Below, piece after piece: positions 18,146 to 26,838 of a stretch of 64,000 nt of DNA. A model generated the notes under the pieces. That model worked only from the letters and a program-made list of their open reading frames with translations, was not told the DNA's origin and did no database searches. Numbering within the stretch: the first letter of the stretch is position 1; every line of letters begins with the position of its first letter. This DNA comes from G963669295 sp963669295. GTDB taxonomy: Bacteria > Bacteroidota > Bacteroidia > Flavobacteriales_D > CALLUQ01. The stretch covers positions 1,302,001 through 1,366,000 of the forward strand of contig OY769938.1 of the NCBI GenBank assembly GCA_963669295.1. The letters run 5' to 3'. The translations under genes were made by a program, and so were the position numbers.

Positions 18146-19753
18146 CTATTTCATGTGATTTTTCACCATTCTACCACCATCATAAGAAGCATCCATCAAC
18201 AAGTTGCCATCGCGGTCATATCGTTTACATCTTCCTTGCGGTTTATTTAGCTTGTAATTCATATCTGTTTGCACCTGCCCTCCCTGGTACCAGGAGATAC
18301 ATTTGCCATGCAAGCGACCATCCACATAGGTATCTTCTCGCGACTTTTGCCCTGTTTTATAGTAGTACATCCACTTTCCATTGGGTTTACCTTGTTTGAA
18401 AACGCCTTCATTCACTTTTATGCCCTTATCGGAGTATGATTCCCAGGCACCGTGCTTTAAGCCCCACTTAAAAGAGCCTTTGTCCATTATCTTTCCATTT
18501 TCGAACCAAAATGTCCACTCCCCTTCTTTACGGTCGTCAACCCATTCTCCCTGGTAGCTCATCTTTTTATTGGGAAACCACCCTTCCCACTTTCCATTCA
18601 TCATTCCCATATCGAAATGACCAGCATCTTTTTTATTTCCTTTCTCATAAAACGATTCCCAAAAACCGTGTTCTTTCCCTTCTCTGAAGTTGCCGTGTTG
18701 CATTTTTTTGCCATTCTCATACCAATAGTTCCAACGCCCTGATTGCAAATTGTTTTCGAACATGCCCTCTTTCCAGCTTTGGCCATTTTTATAGTAGTAC
18801 TTCCACATCCCCTCTTTTTTTCCATAGGCAAATTCACCCGTGTAATATACTTTTCCACCAGGGTACCAATAGGTCCAGGTACCATGCTGCAAGTCGTTCT
18901 GAAAATTGCCCTGGATGTCTTTAGCGCCATTTCTGGTAAACCAATTCCACTCTCCAGTTTTTTTACCATTGTTGTACTCTCCTTTAATGTTCACTTCCCC
19001 TTCGCGAAAGTATTTTACATAGGGGCCATCAAGACTATCAAGCCGGTAAGTAGATTCTTGCTTGGTTTTCCCATCTTCAAACCACTGCACCCAAGGGCCA
19101 TTGCGTTTGCCGTCTGCATACATCCCCTCCGCCTTTTTTGCCTCGCCAGGGTAATACTCAACGAACTGCCCATTAAGGATGCCTTGCTTGTATTGATATT
19201 GTTCTTTGGGGCCACCCAACTCATAATTCCGTACAATGGTGCCATTTCCATTTGTGATTACCTGTGTACCATCTTCCTGCCAAAAGTTCATTACGCGAAC
19301 CACCTCTTCCAATCCTTCGTATTGCTCTTCCATCATCTTTTTCCCATCTTGATACCAGTATTCCCAAAGGCCCGTCTTGTAGCCTTTTTTATAGAATCCC
19401 TTTTCCATCAATGTTCCATCCTTGTACCAGCTTTGCATCAAGCTGTCTTGTCGATCGGTTTTAAAATACCCTTCATGACGTTTTTGTCCACTCTTATAAT
19501 AACGCACTACCTTGCCATGCAATTTGCCTTTAGCGTATTCCGCTTGTTCTTGCAACTTGCCATTTTCAAACCAGTAATACCATTTACCATGTTCCAGCCC
19601 GTCTTTGTAAAGCCCTTTGCTTTTCCTAATTTTTTCGTCTTTGTCCCAAAAGTCTTCGTAATGCTGTTCAGGAAAAAATTCAGGGTTACGGTGTTGTGCC
19701 TCCAACATGGTAGTAGCTAATAGCAATGCAACGAATGGCAGTAGTTGTTTCAT
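18146..19753 (-). CDS. Secreted YwqK/MORN-like repeat protein
   Basis: 535 residues: a signal peptide (LLPFVALLLATTMLEAQ) and then about 20 tandem repeats of roughly 23-24 residues, with a core like NGxWxYWYxNGKxxxxGxF. This is the repeat family named after YwqK and related to MORN repeats; the database label antitoxin is inherited and not evidence of a toxin system here. In Bacteroidota such proteins are typically exported and of unknown role. Repeats 5 and 6 (about residues 140-185) and the last two are the most divergent. It is a single gene with its own promoter box. Family call firm, function unknown. Confidence 0.85.
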   Translation of the reverse strand: MKQLLPFVALLLATTMLEAQHRNPEFFPEQHYEDFWDKDEKIRKSKGLYKDGLEHGKWYYWFENGKLQEQAEYAKGKLHGKVVRYYKSGQKRHEGYFKTDRQDSLMQSWYKDGTLMEKGFYKKGYKTGLWEYWYQDGKKMMEEQYEGLEEVVRVMNFWQEDGTQVITNGNGTIVRNYELGGPKEQYQYKQGILNGQFVEYYPGEAKKAEGMYADGKRNGPWVQWFEDGKTKQESTYRLDSLDGPYVKYFREGEVNIKGEYNNGKKTGEWNWFTRNGAKDIQGNFQNDLQHGTWTYWYPGGKVYYTGEFAYGKKEGMWKYYYKNGQSWKEGMFENNLQSGRWNYWYENGKKMQHGNFREGKEHGFWESFYEKGNKKDAGHFDMGMMNGKWEGWFPNKKMSYQGEWVDDRKEGEWTFWFENGKIMDKGSFKWGLKHGAWESYSDKGIKVNEGVFKQGKPNGKWMYYYKTGQKSREDTYVDGRLHGKCISWYQGGQVQTDMNYKLNKPQGRCKRYDRDGNLLMDASYDGGRMVKNHMK

Positions 19754-19788
19754 ATGTTCTCGATTACGGAGGTTGGACCGATGGTGTT

Positions 19789-19796
19789 CAAAGTTA
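19789..19796 (-). promoter_or_regulatory. Promoter -7 box of the YwqK-repeat gene
   Basis: The minus strand reads TAACTTTG, an exact TAnnTTTG match, 35 bases before the ATG at 19753. No -33 box is seen at the expected spacing. Confidence 0.45.
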
Positions 19797-19858
19797 GAAA
19801 AGCCACAACAACTTAGCAGGCTGTGTTAATTAATAACTCTTATTGTTGAAAAATTATT

Positions 19859-20944
19859 ATGTTAGCAATGATGTACGACTGTATCCTTATTGGCAGTGGC
19901 CCAATTCACCTTTTGGAGGCACTTTATCTTTCGAAGCAAGGCAAGAGAGTATTGGTGGTGGAAGAAAAAGAACAGATTGGTGGTGCCTGGGCAACAGTAA
20001 CGCACCAGGGATTGCCCCCGCTTGAAATAGGTTGCCATATATGGGATATTGATAAAAAGGCCTATGCTTTCTTAAGAGATCACTTACACCTTAACTTGCA
20101 ACCTCTCTCTCCTTCTCCAGCTATCGTGTATGGCCGTTTTTCTTTTCCGTATGACTGGAAGAACATGGTGTTTTTAGCACAAAATGCTTTAAAGCACCTT
20201 TCGAAGCTAGCCATCCCCAGCTTTTTCAAAGCACTTTTCAATTCTGAATATTACCACTTTTCCATCATCCCCTCGAAGTATTACTACCCCGAAGGTGGTG
20301 CTGCTGAATTGATGCATCAAATTACTGCGCAAATAGCAAAAACAAGTATTGATATTGTTACCAATGCCAGTGTTGAAACACTTTCTATTGATGAAAACAA
20401 AGTTGTGACCGTAGCCACTAAGCGCCAGCAATGGAATACAAAGGAAGTGGTAATGACCAGCTTCAGCGCCATTAAATCTGTACATAATAAAGGTGAGGTT
20501 TACGAATTACCCGAGCCGCGTTTACGCAGTTTCATTCATGCCCATCTGGTATTCGAAGACAATGCCAACACCCCGGTTTCTTATGTAAGGCTTATGAAGC
20601 ATCCTTTAATTCATAGGGTATCTGACATTACGCATCAATTAAACTACACTCAACACACCTTACCAGGAAAGAAGGTGTTGTTGGTTGGTGTACATGAAGA
20701 CTCTCATGCCACTATGGGCTTACCTACTCAGAAAGCCCTTATTATAAGCACTTTACACAAATACTTCTTTGTAGGCAAAAGCGCTAAATTACTTGAAATG
20801 CACTGGAATACTTACCCTACTCAATTGATGCATTTGGAAACCATCGAACATCTTACCACACAGTTTTCCTGTATACGGCAGTTGCACTCTGTTAATTTCA
20901 TTCATGGTATTGCTCAGAACTGTGAGCGTTGGCAAAGTGTGTAG
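19859..20944 (+). CDS. FAD/NAD(P)-binding Rossmann-fold protein (flavin amine oxidase/mutase-like)
   Basis: 361 residues with an N-terminal dinucleotide-binding fold: YDCILIGSGPIHLLEALYLS, an acidic strand end (VLVVEEKEQIGG) and GGAWATV. The glycine motif is GSGPIHLLEA, lacking the third glycine of GxGxxG but keeping the GxGPxxxxxA pattern of several flavoproteins. The EIGCHIWD segment resembles the region after the Rossmann fold in UDP-galactopyranose mutase and protoporphyrinogen oxidase relatives. It is short for that group (usually 370-450). Possible starts are 19859, 19868 and 19871. It ends 5 bases from the end of the convergent methyltransferase gene. Substrate unknown; it could act on a sugar nucleotide or lipid. 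Confidence 0.7.
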   Translation: MLAMMYDCILIGSGPIHLLEALYLSKQGKRVLVVEEKEQIGGAWATVTHQGLPPLEIGCHIWDIDKKAYAFLRDHLHLNLQPLSPSPAIVYGRFSFPYDWKNMVFLAQNALKHLSKLAIPSFFKALFNSEYYHFSIIPSKYYYPEGGAAELMHQITAQIAKTSIDIVTNASVETLSIDENKVVTVATKRQQWNTKEVVMTSFSAIKSVHNKGEVYELPEPRLRSFIHAHLVFEDNANTPVSYVRLMKHPLIHRVSDITHQLNYTQHTLPGKKVLLVGVHEDSHATMGLPTQKALIISTLHKYFFVGKSAKLLEMHWNTYPTQLMHLETIEHLTTQFSCIRQLHSVNFIHGIAQNCERWQSV

Positions 20945-20949
20945 TTGCG

Positions 20950-21621
20950 TTATTTCTTACAAGCTCCTATTAAAATGTAATGGCTTTTTGAAGAACTCAT
21001 CTTACTCACTACCCGATCTAATCCACCTAAGAAATTGCGTTGTGCTTCATTGCGCCCCAGCAACCCAAGCACACCATGAGTTTGATAATTGAATTCATTA
21101 AAATGAGCAAACAGGTCCATGTCTGTTGCCAGGTTAAGGTAACGCCAGTAGCTGTTCCAGCTCACATACTTTTCTCGCAATTTCTGATGCATTTTTCCAG
21201 CCACCAAGTTTTCTGCAAACAACAAATGTCCTCCAGGCTTTAGCACCCGATGAATTTCTTGCAACGCCTTTAGTTGGTTGTCTTTATGTTGGAGCGCACC
21301 CAACACCGATTTAAACACCACCACATCAAAGCGATTGTCTTCATAAGGTAGCTGGGTAATATTGGCCGACTCATAGCTTACTTTTTCGGCTATGTTGTAC
21401 TTTTGATGCAAGGCATGCGCTTCCTCTGAAACACCATTGAGATCGGTGCACACTACCTTCCACCCTTGTTGCGCCAGCCATAAGGTTAAACCACCATGGC
21501 GCTCACCAAGACTTAATGCTTCTCCCTTCTTTTTATCGGTCAAATAGGGCTGCCAAAAATCCAATGCCTGTCCCCAGTTCTTGACATCCCATTGAATGAT
21601 ATCTTTCTTATTCATTTCCAT
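20950..21621 (-). CDS. Class I SAM-dependent methyltransferase
   Basis: About 223 residues with a typical methyltransferase fold: motif I region GEALSLGERHGGLTLWLAQQ (the usual DxGxGxG is replaced by SLGERHGG), motif II (VVCTDLNGVSE), motif post-I (ANITQLPYEDNRFDVVVFKS) and HRVLKPGGHLLFAENL. The C-terminal part (WRYLNLATDMDLFAHF, VLGLLGRNEAQRNFLGGLD) looks like sugar- or lipid-modifying methyltransferases, but the substrate cannot be told. The frame opens at 21636; 21621 or 21615 is preferred because the promoter box at 21648-21655 would otherwise leave only about 5 bases of leader. Convergent with the FAD protein. Confidence 0.8.
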   Translation of the reverse strand: MEMNKKDIIQWDVKNWGQALDFWQPYLTDKKKGEALSLGERHGGLTLWLAQQGWKVVCTDLNGVSEEAHALHQKYNIAEKVSYESANITQLPYEDNRFDVVVFKSVLGALQHKDNQLKALQEIHRVLKPGGHLLFAENLVAGKMHQKLREKYVSWNSYWRYLNLATDMDLFAHFNEFNYQTHGVLGLLGRNEAQRNFLGGLDRVVSKMSSSKSHYILIGACKK

Positions 21622-21647
21622 TGTGTGGCTAACCAAACTTAGCGTTT

Positions 21648-21655
21648 CAAAGATA
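21648..21655 (-). promoter_or_regulatory. Promoter -7 box of the methyltransferase gene
   Basis: The minus strand reads TATCTTTG, an exact TAnnTTTG match, 26 bases before the start chosen at 21621. No clear -33 box. Confidence 0.45.
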
Positions 21656-21866
21656 TTGTTTTCAAAAAATTAATTGATTTTTAGGGAATTAATTCGGCAC
21701 GCCTACTAATTTACCCGACCAATCTTATTCTAATGCTTCGAGAAAATGGAGGCAATTAATTAGCTAAGCGTATACGTTTTCAAGGGCCTCTTGCATTCCA
21801 ATACCTCTTTTGCTTTATGCTTCACTATCTTGTTCTCCTTTTGTTTTTTGCGTATCTTCTTGGCCT

Positions 21867-21874
21867 TAAATTTG
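21867..21874 (+). promoter_or_regulatory. Promoter -7 box directly before the M4 protease gene
   Basis: TAAATTTG matches TAnnTTTG exactly and ends 8 bases before the ATG at 21883, so the transcript would start at or next to the start codon. TTG triplets lie upstream at 21841-21843 and 21848-21850, at spacings of 23 and 16, neither ideal. Confidence 0.45.
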
Positions 21875-21882
21875 TTCGCTCT

Positions 21883-24800
21883 ATGAAAATCAACAACCTA
21901 ACTTTCTCCGTTGCGATGGCACTACTTATGAGCACATCGCTATACGGAACTCCTAATGTATTTACAGGATCTCAAGCTAACAACATCGTTCCTGGGGCTG
22001 AAAAAGTAAGAGAAGGAAATTTCTCTTCGCTCCCTTCGTATGTTAAGCTGCGCAAAGGCAGTGAATTGCCTATTGATGCGTTTGTACCCTGGCTAAAACA
22101 GCAGTTCAGTCTTTCTGAGGCAACCGACTTTCAGTTGATTCGATCTGAAAAAGATGAATTAGGACACCAGCATTACCGATACCAGCAAACGGTAAACGGC
22201 ATTCCTCTGATGGGTGGCATTTATATTGCCCACACCTACAACAATCAGGTGTACTCTATGAATGGGGAATTGTATAACGATATTAATGTGGCTTCGGCCA
22301 GTATGAGCGAGGCACAAGCCTTGGGCCATGCCTTGAACCATATCGGTGCCACTACATACAAGTGGGAACTTCCAGGCGAAGAGCGCCATGTGAAGTTCGA
22401 AACAGGCAACCCTAACGCTACTTATTATCCAGATGGTGAATTGATGTACGCACCTAGAGATGCAAAATTCGATCAAGAAAATTACAGGTTAGCCTATAAG
22501 TTTAACATATACGCCCATGCACCTCTTTATAGAGCAGAGGTGTTTGTAGATGCGATTACCGGAGAGATTCTTTTTGAAAATGAAAAGATTCATCATGCCG
22601 ATGCACAGGGCACTGCTGTTACAGCTTATAACGGCAATCAAACCATTACTGCTGATAGCTTTGGTGGGGGCTTTCGTCTACGAGAATCGGGTCGTGGAAA
22701 TGGTGTAAACACCTGGGACATGAACGAAGGCACCAATTATGGCAACGCAGTTGACTTTACTGATGCCGATAACTTTTGGAACAACGCCAATGCTCAATTG
22801 GATGAATATGCTACCGATGCGCATTGGGGTGCTGAAATGACTTATGATTATTTCTTTAACGTACATAATAGAAATAGCATTGATGGCAATGGTTTTGCAC
22901 TTAATAGTTATGTGCACTACGACCAAAGTTTTGCCAATGCTTTTTGGGATGGCCAGCGCATGACCTATGGTGATGGTGGTGGCGGATGGAATCCGTTAAC
23001 AGCCATTGATATTGCCGGACATGAAATTGGGCATGGGTTAACTACTTTCACTGCCGATCTTGTTTACCAGGACGAGCCTGGTGCTTTGAACGAATCGTTT
23101 AGTGATATTTTTGGAGAAGCCATTGAGTTTTACGGCACCAATGGCAATGGCGATTGGTTGATGGGTGCAGACATTGGATCGGCATTGCGATCGATGTCTA
23201 ACCCCAACGCTTATGGCGACCCTGATACTTATTTTGGCACCAACTGGGCACCATTGGGTGGTGGCGATAATGGTGGTGTGCACACCAACAGTGGCGTACA
23301 AAATTATTGGTTTTACCTGCTCAGCGAAGGTGGCAGTGGCACCAACGATAATGGCGATGCCTTTACTGTAAACCCATTGGGGATGACCGACGCTTCTCGT
23401 ATTGCATTCAGAAATCTAACAGTATACCTCAGCGTTTCTTCGCAATTTGCAGATGCACGCTTTTATGCCATCCAATCGGCTGAGGATTTATTTGGTCCTT
23501 GTACTCCTGAAGTAGAGGAAACTACGAATGCATGGTATGCTGTTGGTGTGGGCGACCCCTGGAACCCAGTGGTAGAAGCTGAATTTAGTGCTAGTGCAAC
23601 TGGAGGATGCCAAACTCCATTTGATGTTGACTTCACCAACCTTACTAATAACGGTGGTACTTATGTGTGGGATTTTGGCGATGGCAACACCAGCACTTCC
23701 ACCGATCCAAGTCATACCTACACTACACCAGGTGCATATACAGTTACATTGAGTACAAACGGTGCTTGCGGTTCAGATACTACTGTAAAAGTAGATCATA
23801 TTTATGTGGGTCAATTGGCTCCACCAGCGATGAACGATGGTTCGCGATGCGACCCGGGAACGGTTGACCTCAGCGGAAATGGTGCAGGCACGCTATTTTG
23901 GTATGATGCTGCTGTAGGCGGCAACCTTGTAGGCACAGGCAATTCTTTTACTACACCTTCTATTAGTAGTACCACCAGCTATTGGGTAGAGTCGGCTACC
24001 GGCCTTGGGCCAGAATACGTAGGACCTACCGACAATACGTTTGGCAATGGCGGGTTCTTTACAGGCAATCAATCGTTGGTTTTTGACGTGTACCGTTCGG
24101 TAGAGCTTGTTTCGGTAGTAGTATATGCCAATGGCGGTGGTAACCGAACCATTGAATTGTATGACAATAACAATAACCTTGTTACCTCTTCTACCATTAA
24201 TTTAGTAGATGGACAACAACGCATTAACTTAAACTGGAACCTTAATCCAGGTACCGGTTATCGTATTACCAGTCCCAGTCCGGATTTATTCCGTAATAGC
24301 GATGGGGCGGTTTACCCTTATGAAATTCAAGGGTTGGTATCCATTACAGGAAGTACGGCAGGCCAACCTGGTTACTACTACTTCTTTTACGGATGGGAGT
24401 TGCAAGAAGCGCCATGCTCAAGCCCTCGTACAGAAGTCATCGCTGGCATTGCTGCCTCACCAACAACCAACGACAGTTCTCGTTGCGGAACAGGTACCGT
24501 TGACCTTAGTGCCAATGGAAGTGGAGTAGGCGATTTGAACTGGTATGATGCTGCTGTAGGTGGCAACCAGGTGAACACTGGTAATAACTTTACCACTCCA
24601 TCATTGGGCGCCACTACCACTTATTACGTGGAAGAGGTATTGCCGGGACCCACAACCAATGTAGGGCCTGTTGACAATACGTTTGGTGGTGGAGGTTTCT
24701 TTACTGGTGATCAACACTTGATTTTTGACTGCGCTACCCCACTTACTTTAAAGTCGGTGATGGTTTATGCCAACGGTGCTGGTAACCGCACTATTGAACT

Positions 24801-26505
24801 TCGCGATAATGGTGGTACTGTATTGCAAGACACTACCATTAACATCCCCAGTGGCCAACAACGTGTTGAACTGAACTTTGCACTACCCGTGGCCAATAAC
24901 CTACAATTAGGTACAACACCGGGACCCGATTTGTTTCGTAATAACAGCGGCCCTGCTTATCCATACAGCAATGCTGGGGTAACCATTACCAACAGTAGTG
25001 CTGGTACAGATTTCTATTATTTCTTTTACGATTGGGAGTTACAAGAAGCACCATGCATTACAGCACGTACTCCTGTAACAGCGTTTATCAACCCTCCTTC
25101 GGGCGATGCTACAATTACGCAAGCAGGGCCTTTCTGTCCTTCAGATGCAGCACTTAACCTTAATGCTGTTGACCCTGGAGGAACATGGTCAGGCACAGGA
25201 ATTACTGATGTTAACAATGGTACTTTCGACCCAGGCACTGCCGGTATTGGAACCCATGTCATTACTTATATCATTCCTGGTACTTGTGGCGACACTGGTA
25301 CAGTAAGCATTGCAGTAAATACCAATTTCGATGCTACCATATCGCCTGCCGGGCCGTTTTGCGAAAACGATGGTTCGCTGAACCTCACTGCAGTAGATGG
25401 TGGTGGCACATGGTCGGGAACAGGAATTACCGACGGCACTAATGGCACTTTTGACCCTGCCACTGCAGGCATTGGTAGTCACACCATTACCTATACTATT
25501 CCTGGTAATTGTGGCGATGTACAAACTGAAACCATCCAGGTAATAGCTACTCCTGATGCCAGCATTTCAGCTGCCGGCCCTTTCTGTGCCTCTGATGGCG
25601 CTTTAAACCTTACTGCAGTAGATGGTGGTGGCACATGGTCGGGAACAGGAATTACCGACGGTACCAATGGTACTTTTGATCCTGCCACAGCAGGTTCAGG
25701 CTCGCATGTGATTACCTATTCGGTAACGGTAGGTGGCTGTAGCGATGTACAAACCACTACCATTGTAGTGAATCCCGATATGGATGCTACCATTACTGCT
25801 ACAGGGCCTTATTGTACTGCCGATAACCCATTGAACTTAACAGCTACGGATCAAGGTGGGGTATGGGCAGGCACTGGCATTGTAGATGTTAACAATGGCA
25901 CATTCGACCCCGCTAATGCTGGGGTAGGAAATCATACTGTAATTTATACCATTTCAGGTGCCTGTGGCGATGCCGACACCGTTAACATTGATGTACTTCA
26001 AAGTGCGGATGCTACGATTACCGCAGCCGGGCCTTTCTGTGATAACGACCCTGCTACCAATTTGAATGGAGCAGAGCCAGGAGGAACCTGGTCGGGCACT
26101 GGTATTATTGATGCCAATAACGGCACATTTGATCCTGTTACTGCCGGTTTGGGAACCCATACGGTTACTTATACCATTCCGGGAACATGTGGCGATCAGC
26201 AATCCATTAACATTGTGGTGCAAATTTGTACCGGTGTTGAAGAAAATGCTGATGGTTCCATATTCAATGTATATCCAAACCCAAGTGGTGGTTTATTTAC
26301 CATTGCCTTATCAAATCCAAATGGATTAGACGGACAACGAGTAGAAATTACCAATGCTATTGGCGAAATAGTGTTCTTCGAACAACTTCAATCGACAACC
26401 ACTTACAACAAAGAGGTAAGCCTTGACACTCATGCCAGGGGGGTATATTTTGTAAGAGTATCGGGTGAAAAAACCAACATCGTTCAAAAACTAATTCTCC
26501 ACTAA
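21883..26505 (+). CDS. Secreted M4-family (thermolysin-like) metalloprotease, T9SS cargo
   Basis: 1540 residues from the start at 21883, which gives a proper signal peptide (KINNLTFSVAMALLMSTSLY); the frame is open from 21817. Order of parts: FTP/PepSY-type propeptide (about 25-220), M4 catalytic domain with zinc motif HEIGH (380-384) and third ligand region NESFSDIFGE, a PKD domain (WDFGDGNTSTSTDPSHTYTT), two tandem 214-residue Ig-like/CHU-C-like modules starting SRCxxGTVDLS, five 75-residue repeats (GGTWSGTGI...NGTFDP), and a type A T9SS sorting domain (VYPNPSGGLFTIALSNP) ending QKLILH. It probably degrades extracellular protein after export across the outer membrane. It stands alone on the plus strand. 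Confidence 0.93.
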   Translation: MKINNLTFSVAMALLMSTSLYGTPNVFTGSQANNIVPGAEKVREGNFSSLPSYVKLRKGSELPIDAFVPWLKQQFSLSEATDFQLIRSEKDELGHQHYRYQQTVNGIPLMGGIYIAHTYNNQVYSMNGELYNDINVASASMSEAQALGHALNHIGATTYKWELPGEERHVKFETGNPNATYYPDGELMYAPRDAKFDQENYRLAYKFNIYAHAPLYRAEVFVDAITGEILFENEKIHHADAQGTAVTAYNGNQTITADSFGGGFRLRESGRGNGVNTWDMNEGTNYGNAVDFTDADNFWNNANAQLDEYATDAHWGAEMTYDYFFNVHNRNSIDGNGFALNSYVHYDQSFANAFWDGQRMTYGDGGGGWNPLTAIDIAGHEIGHGLTTFTADLVYQDEPGALNESFSDIFGEAIEFYGTNGNGDWLMGADIGSALRSMSNPNAYGDPDTYFGTNWAPLGGGDNGGVHTNSGVQNYWFYLLSEGGSGTNDNGDAFTVNPLGMTDASRIAFRNLTVYLSVSSQFADARFYAIQSAEDLFGPCTPEVEETTNAWYAVGVGDPWNPVVEAEFSASATGGCQTPFDVDFTNLTNNGGTYVWDFGDGNTSTSTDPSHTYTTPGAYTVTLSTNGACGSDTTVKVDHIYVGQLAPPAMNDGSRCDPGTVDLSGNGAGTLFWYDAAVGGNLVGTGNSFTTPSISSTTSYWVESATGLGPEYVGPTDNTFGNGGFFTGNQSLVFDVYRSVELVSVVVYANGGGNRTIELYDNNNNLVTSSTINLVDGQQRINLNWNLNPGTGYRITSPSPDLFRNSDGAVYPYEIQGLVSITGSTAGQPGYYYFFYGWELQEAPCSSPRTEVIAGIAASPTTNDSSRCGTGTVDLSANGSGVGDLNWYDAAVGGNQVNTGNNFTTPSLGATTTYYVEEVLPGPTTNVGPVDNTFGGGGFFTGDQHLIFDCATPLTLKSVMVYANGAGNRTIELRDNGGTVLQDTTINIPSGQQRVELNFALPVANNLQLGTTPGPDLFRNNSGPAYPYSNAGVTITNSSAGTDFYYFFYDWELQEAPCITARTPVTAFINPPSGDATITQAGPFCPSDAALNLNAVDPGGTWSGTGITDVNNGTFDPGTAGIGTHVITYIIPGTCGDTGTVSIAVNTNFDATISPAGPFCENDGSLNLTAVDGGGTWSGTGITDGTNGTFDPATAGIGSHTITYTIPGNCGDVQTETIQVIATPDASISAAGPFCASDGALNLTAVDGGGTWSGTGITDGTNGTFDPATAGSGSHVITYSVTVGGCSDVQTTTIVVNPDMDATITATGPYCTADNPLNLTATDQGGVWAGTGIVDVNNGTFDPANAGVGNHTVIYTISGACGDADTVNIDVLQSADATITAAGPFCDNDPATNLNGAEPGGTWSGTGIIDANNGTFDPVTAGLGTHTVTYTIPGTCGDQQSINIVVQICTGVEENADGSIFNVYPNPSGGLFTIALSNPNGLDGQRVEITNAIGEIVFFEQLQSTTTYNKEVSLDTHARGVYFVRVSGEKTNIVQKLILH
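23821..25080 (+). repeat. Tandem duplication of a 642-base module inside the M4 protease gene
   Basis: Two in-frame copies of a 214-residue unit start near 23821 and 24463. Matching landmarks (WYDAAVGGN, DNTFG.GGFFTG, GNRTIEL, GQQR, PDLFRN, YYFFY.WELQEAPC) occur in the same order at a constant 642-base offset. Each unit is an Ig-like domain followed by a beta-rich domain. The copies have diverged at many positions, so the duplication is old. Confidence 0.85.
25105..26230 (+). repeat. Five 75-residue repeats in the M4 protease gene
   Basis: Units starting DA(T/S)I near 25105, 25330, 25555, 25783 and 26008 are spaced 225, 225, 228 and 225 bases. Each carries the core AGPFC..., GGTWSGTGI, NGTFDP and a cysteine pair (FC/YC early, TCGD/ACGD/GCSD late). 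Units 2 and 3 are the most similar to one another. Probable surface-exposed stalk. Confidence 0.85.
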
Positions 26506-26528
26506 GTAGAGATTCAATAAGAGTTTAG

Positions 26529-26536
26529 TACCTTTG
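26529..26536 (+). promoter_or_regulatory. Promoter -7 box directly before the small membrane protein gene
   Basis: TACCTTTG, an exact TAnnTTTG match, ends 8 bases before the ATG at 26545. No -33 box is recognised. The transcript would start almost at the start codon. Confidence 0.5.
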
Positions 26537-26544
26537 CAAACGTT

Positions 26545-26736
26545 ATGACAGCGTTTGCATTGGTACTTATTTTTATCACCCTGGTGCTCATCTTCTTTGG
26601 GTACTATAAAGATTATAAACGCGATAAAAAGTACTTTATAAAAGGGATGATTGTTATTCTTATCCTCGCGGGTATCTTCGTTACTTTAATTACGGTCATG
26701 CGTTTTTGGCTGATCTCTGCCAATAAGTTTGGATAA
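26545..26736 (+). CDS. Small two-helix membrane protein
   Basis: 63 residues: hydrophobic helix 1 (ALVLIFITLVLIFFGYY), a basic loop (KDYKRDKKYFIKG) and helix 2 (MIVILILAGIFVTLITVM). The basic loop suggests a hairpin with both ends outside the cytoplasm. It has its own promoter box 8 bases before the ATG and a hairpin terminator immediately after the stop, which together support a real short monocistronic gene. No family recognised; small inner-membrane proteins of this kind often regulate a larger partner, which is not evident here. Confidence 0.6.
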   Translation: MTAFALVLIFITLVLIFFGYYKDYKRDKKYFIKGMIVILILAGIFVTLITVMRFWLISANKFG

Positions 26737-26770
26737 AAAAAGGAGCAGCAATGCGCTCCCCCCTTTTTTC
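26735..26770. terminator. Bidirectional terminator between the small membrane protein and the type B sorted protein
   Basis: Stem 26742-26746 with 26755-26759, with two inner pairs (48-49 with 53-54), an A run on the left (26735-26741) and a T run on the right (26764-26769). It can serve the plus-strand small gene and the minus-strand gene ending at 26839. Confidence 0.75.
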
Positions 26771-26838
26771 AAATTCGCCTTGAAATTCAAGAAGTCAAGA
26801 TCTTCAAACACTTTTAATGTGGCATGGTTGCAGTGTTG

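Noticed and set aside
18743..19720. 325-codon plus-strand open frame opposite the YwqK-repeat gene
   Set aside because: It arises from the repetitive codons of the minus-strand gene. The composition (Phe, Pro, Leu, Ile) mirrors Lys, Gly, Tyr and Asn codons, and it has no signals of its own.
18146..19753. YwqK-repeat protein as the antitoxin of a toxin-antitoxin system
   Set aside because: No toxin-like gene is adjacent, the protein has a signal peptide, and the antitoxin label for this repeat family is historical.
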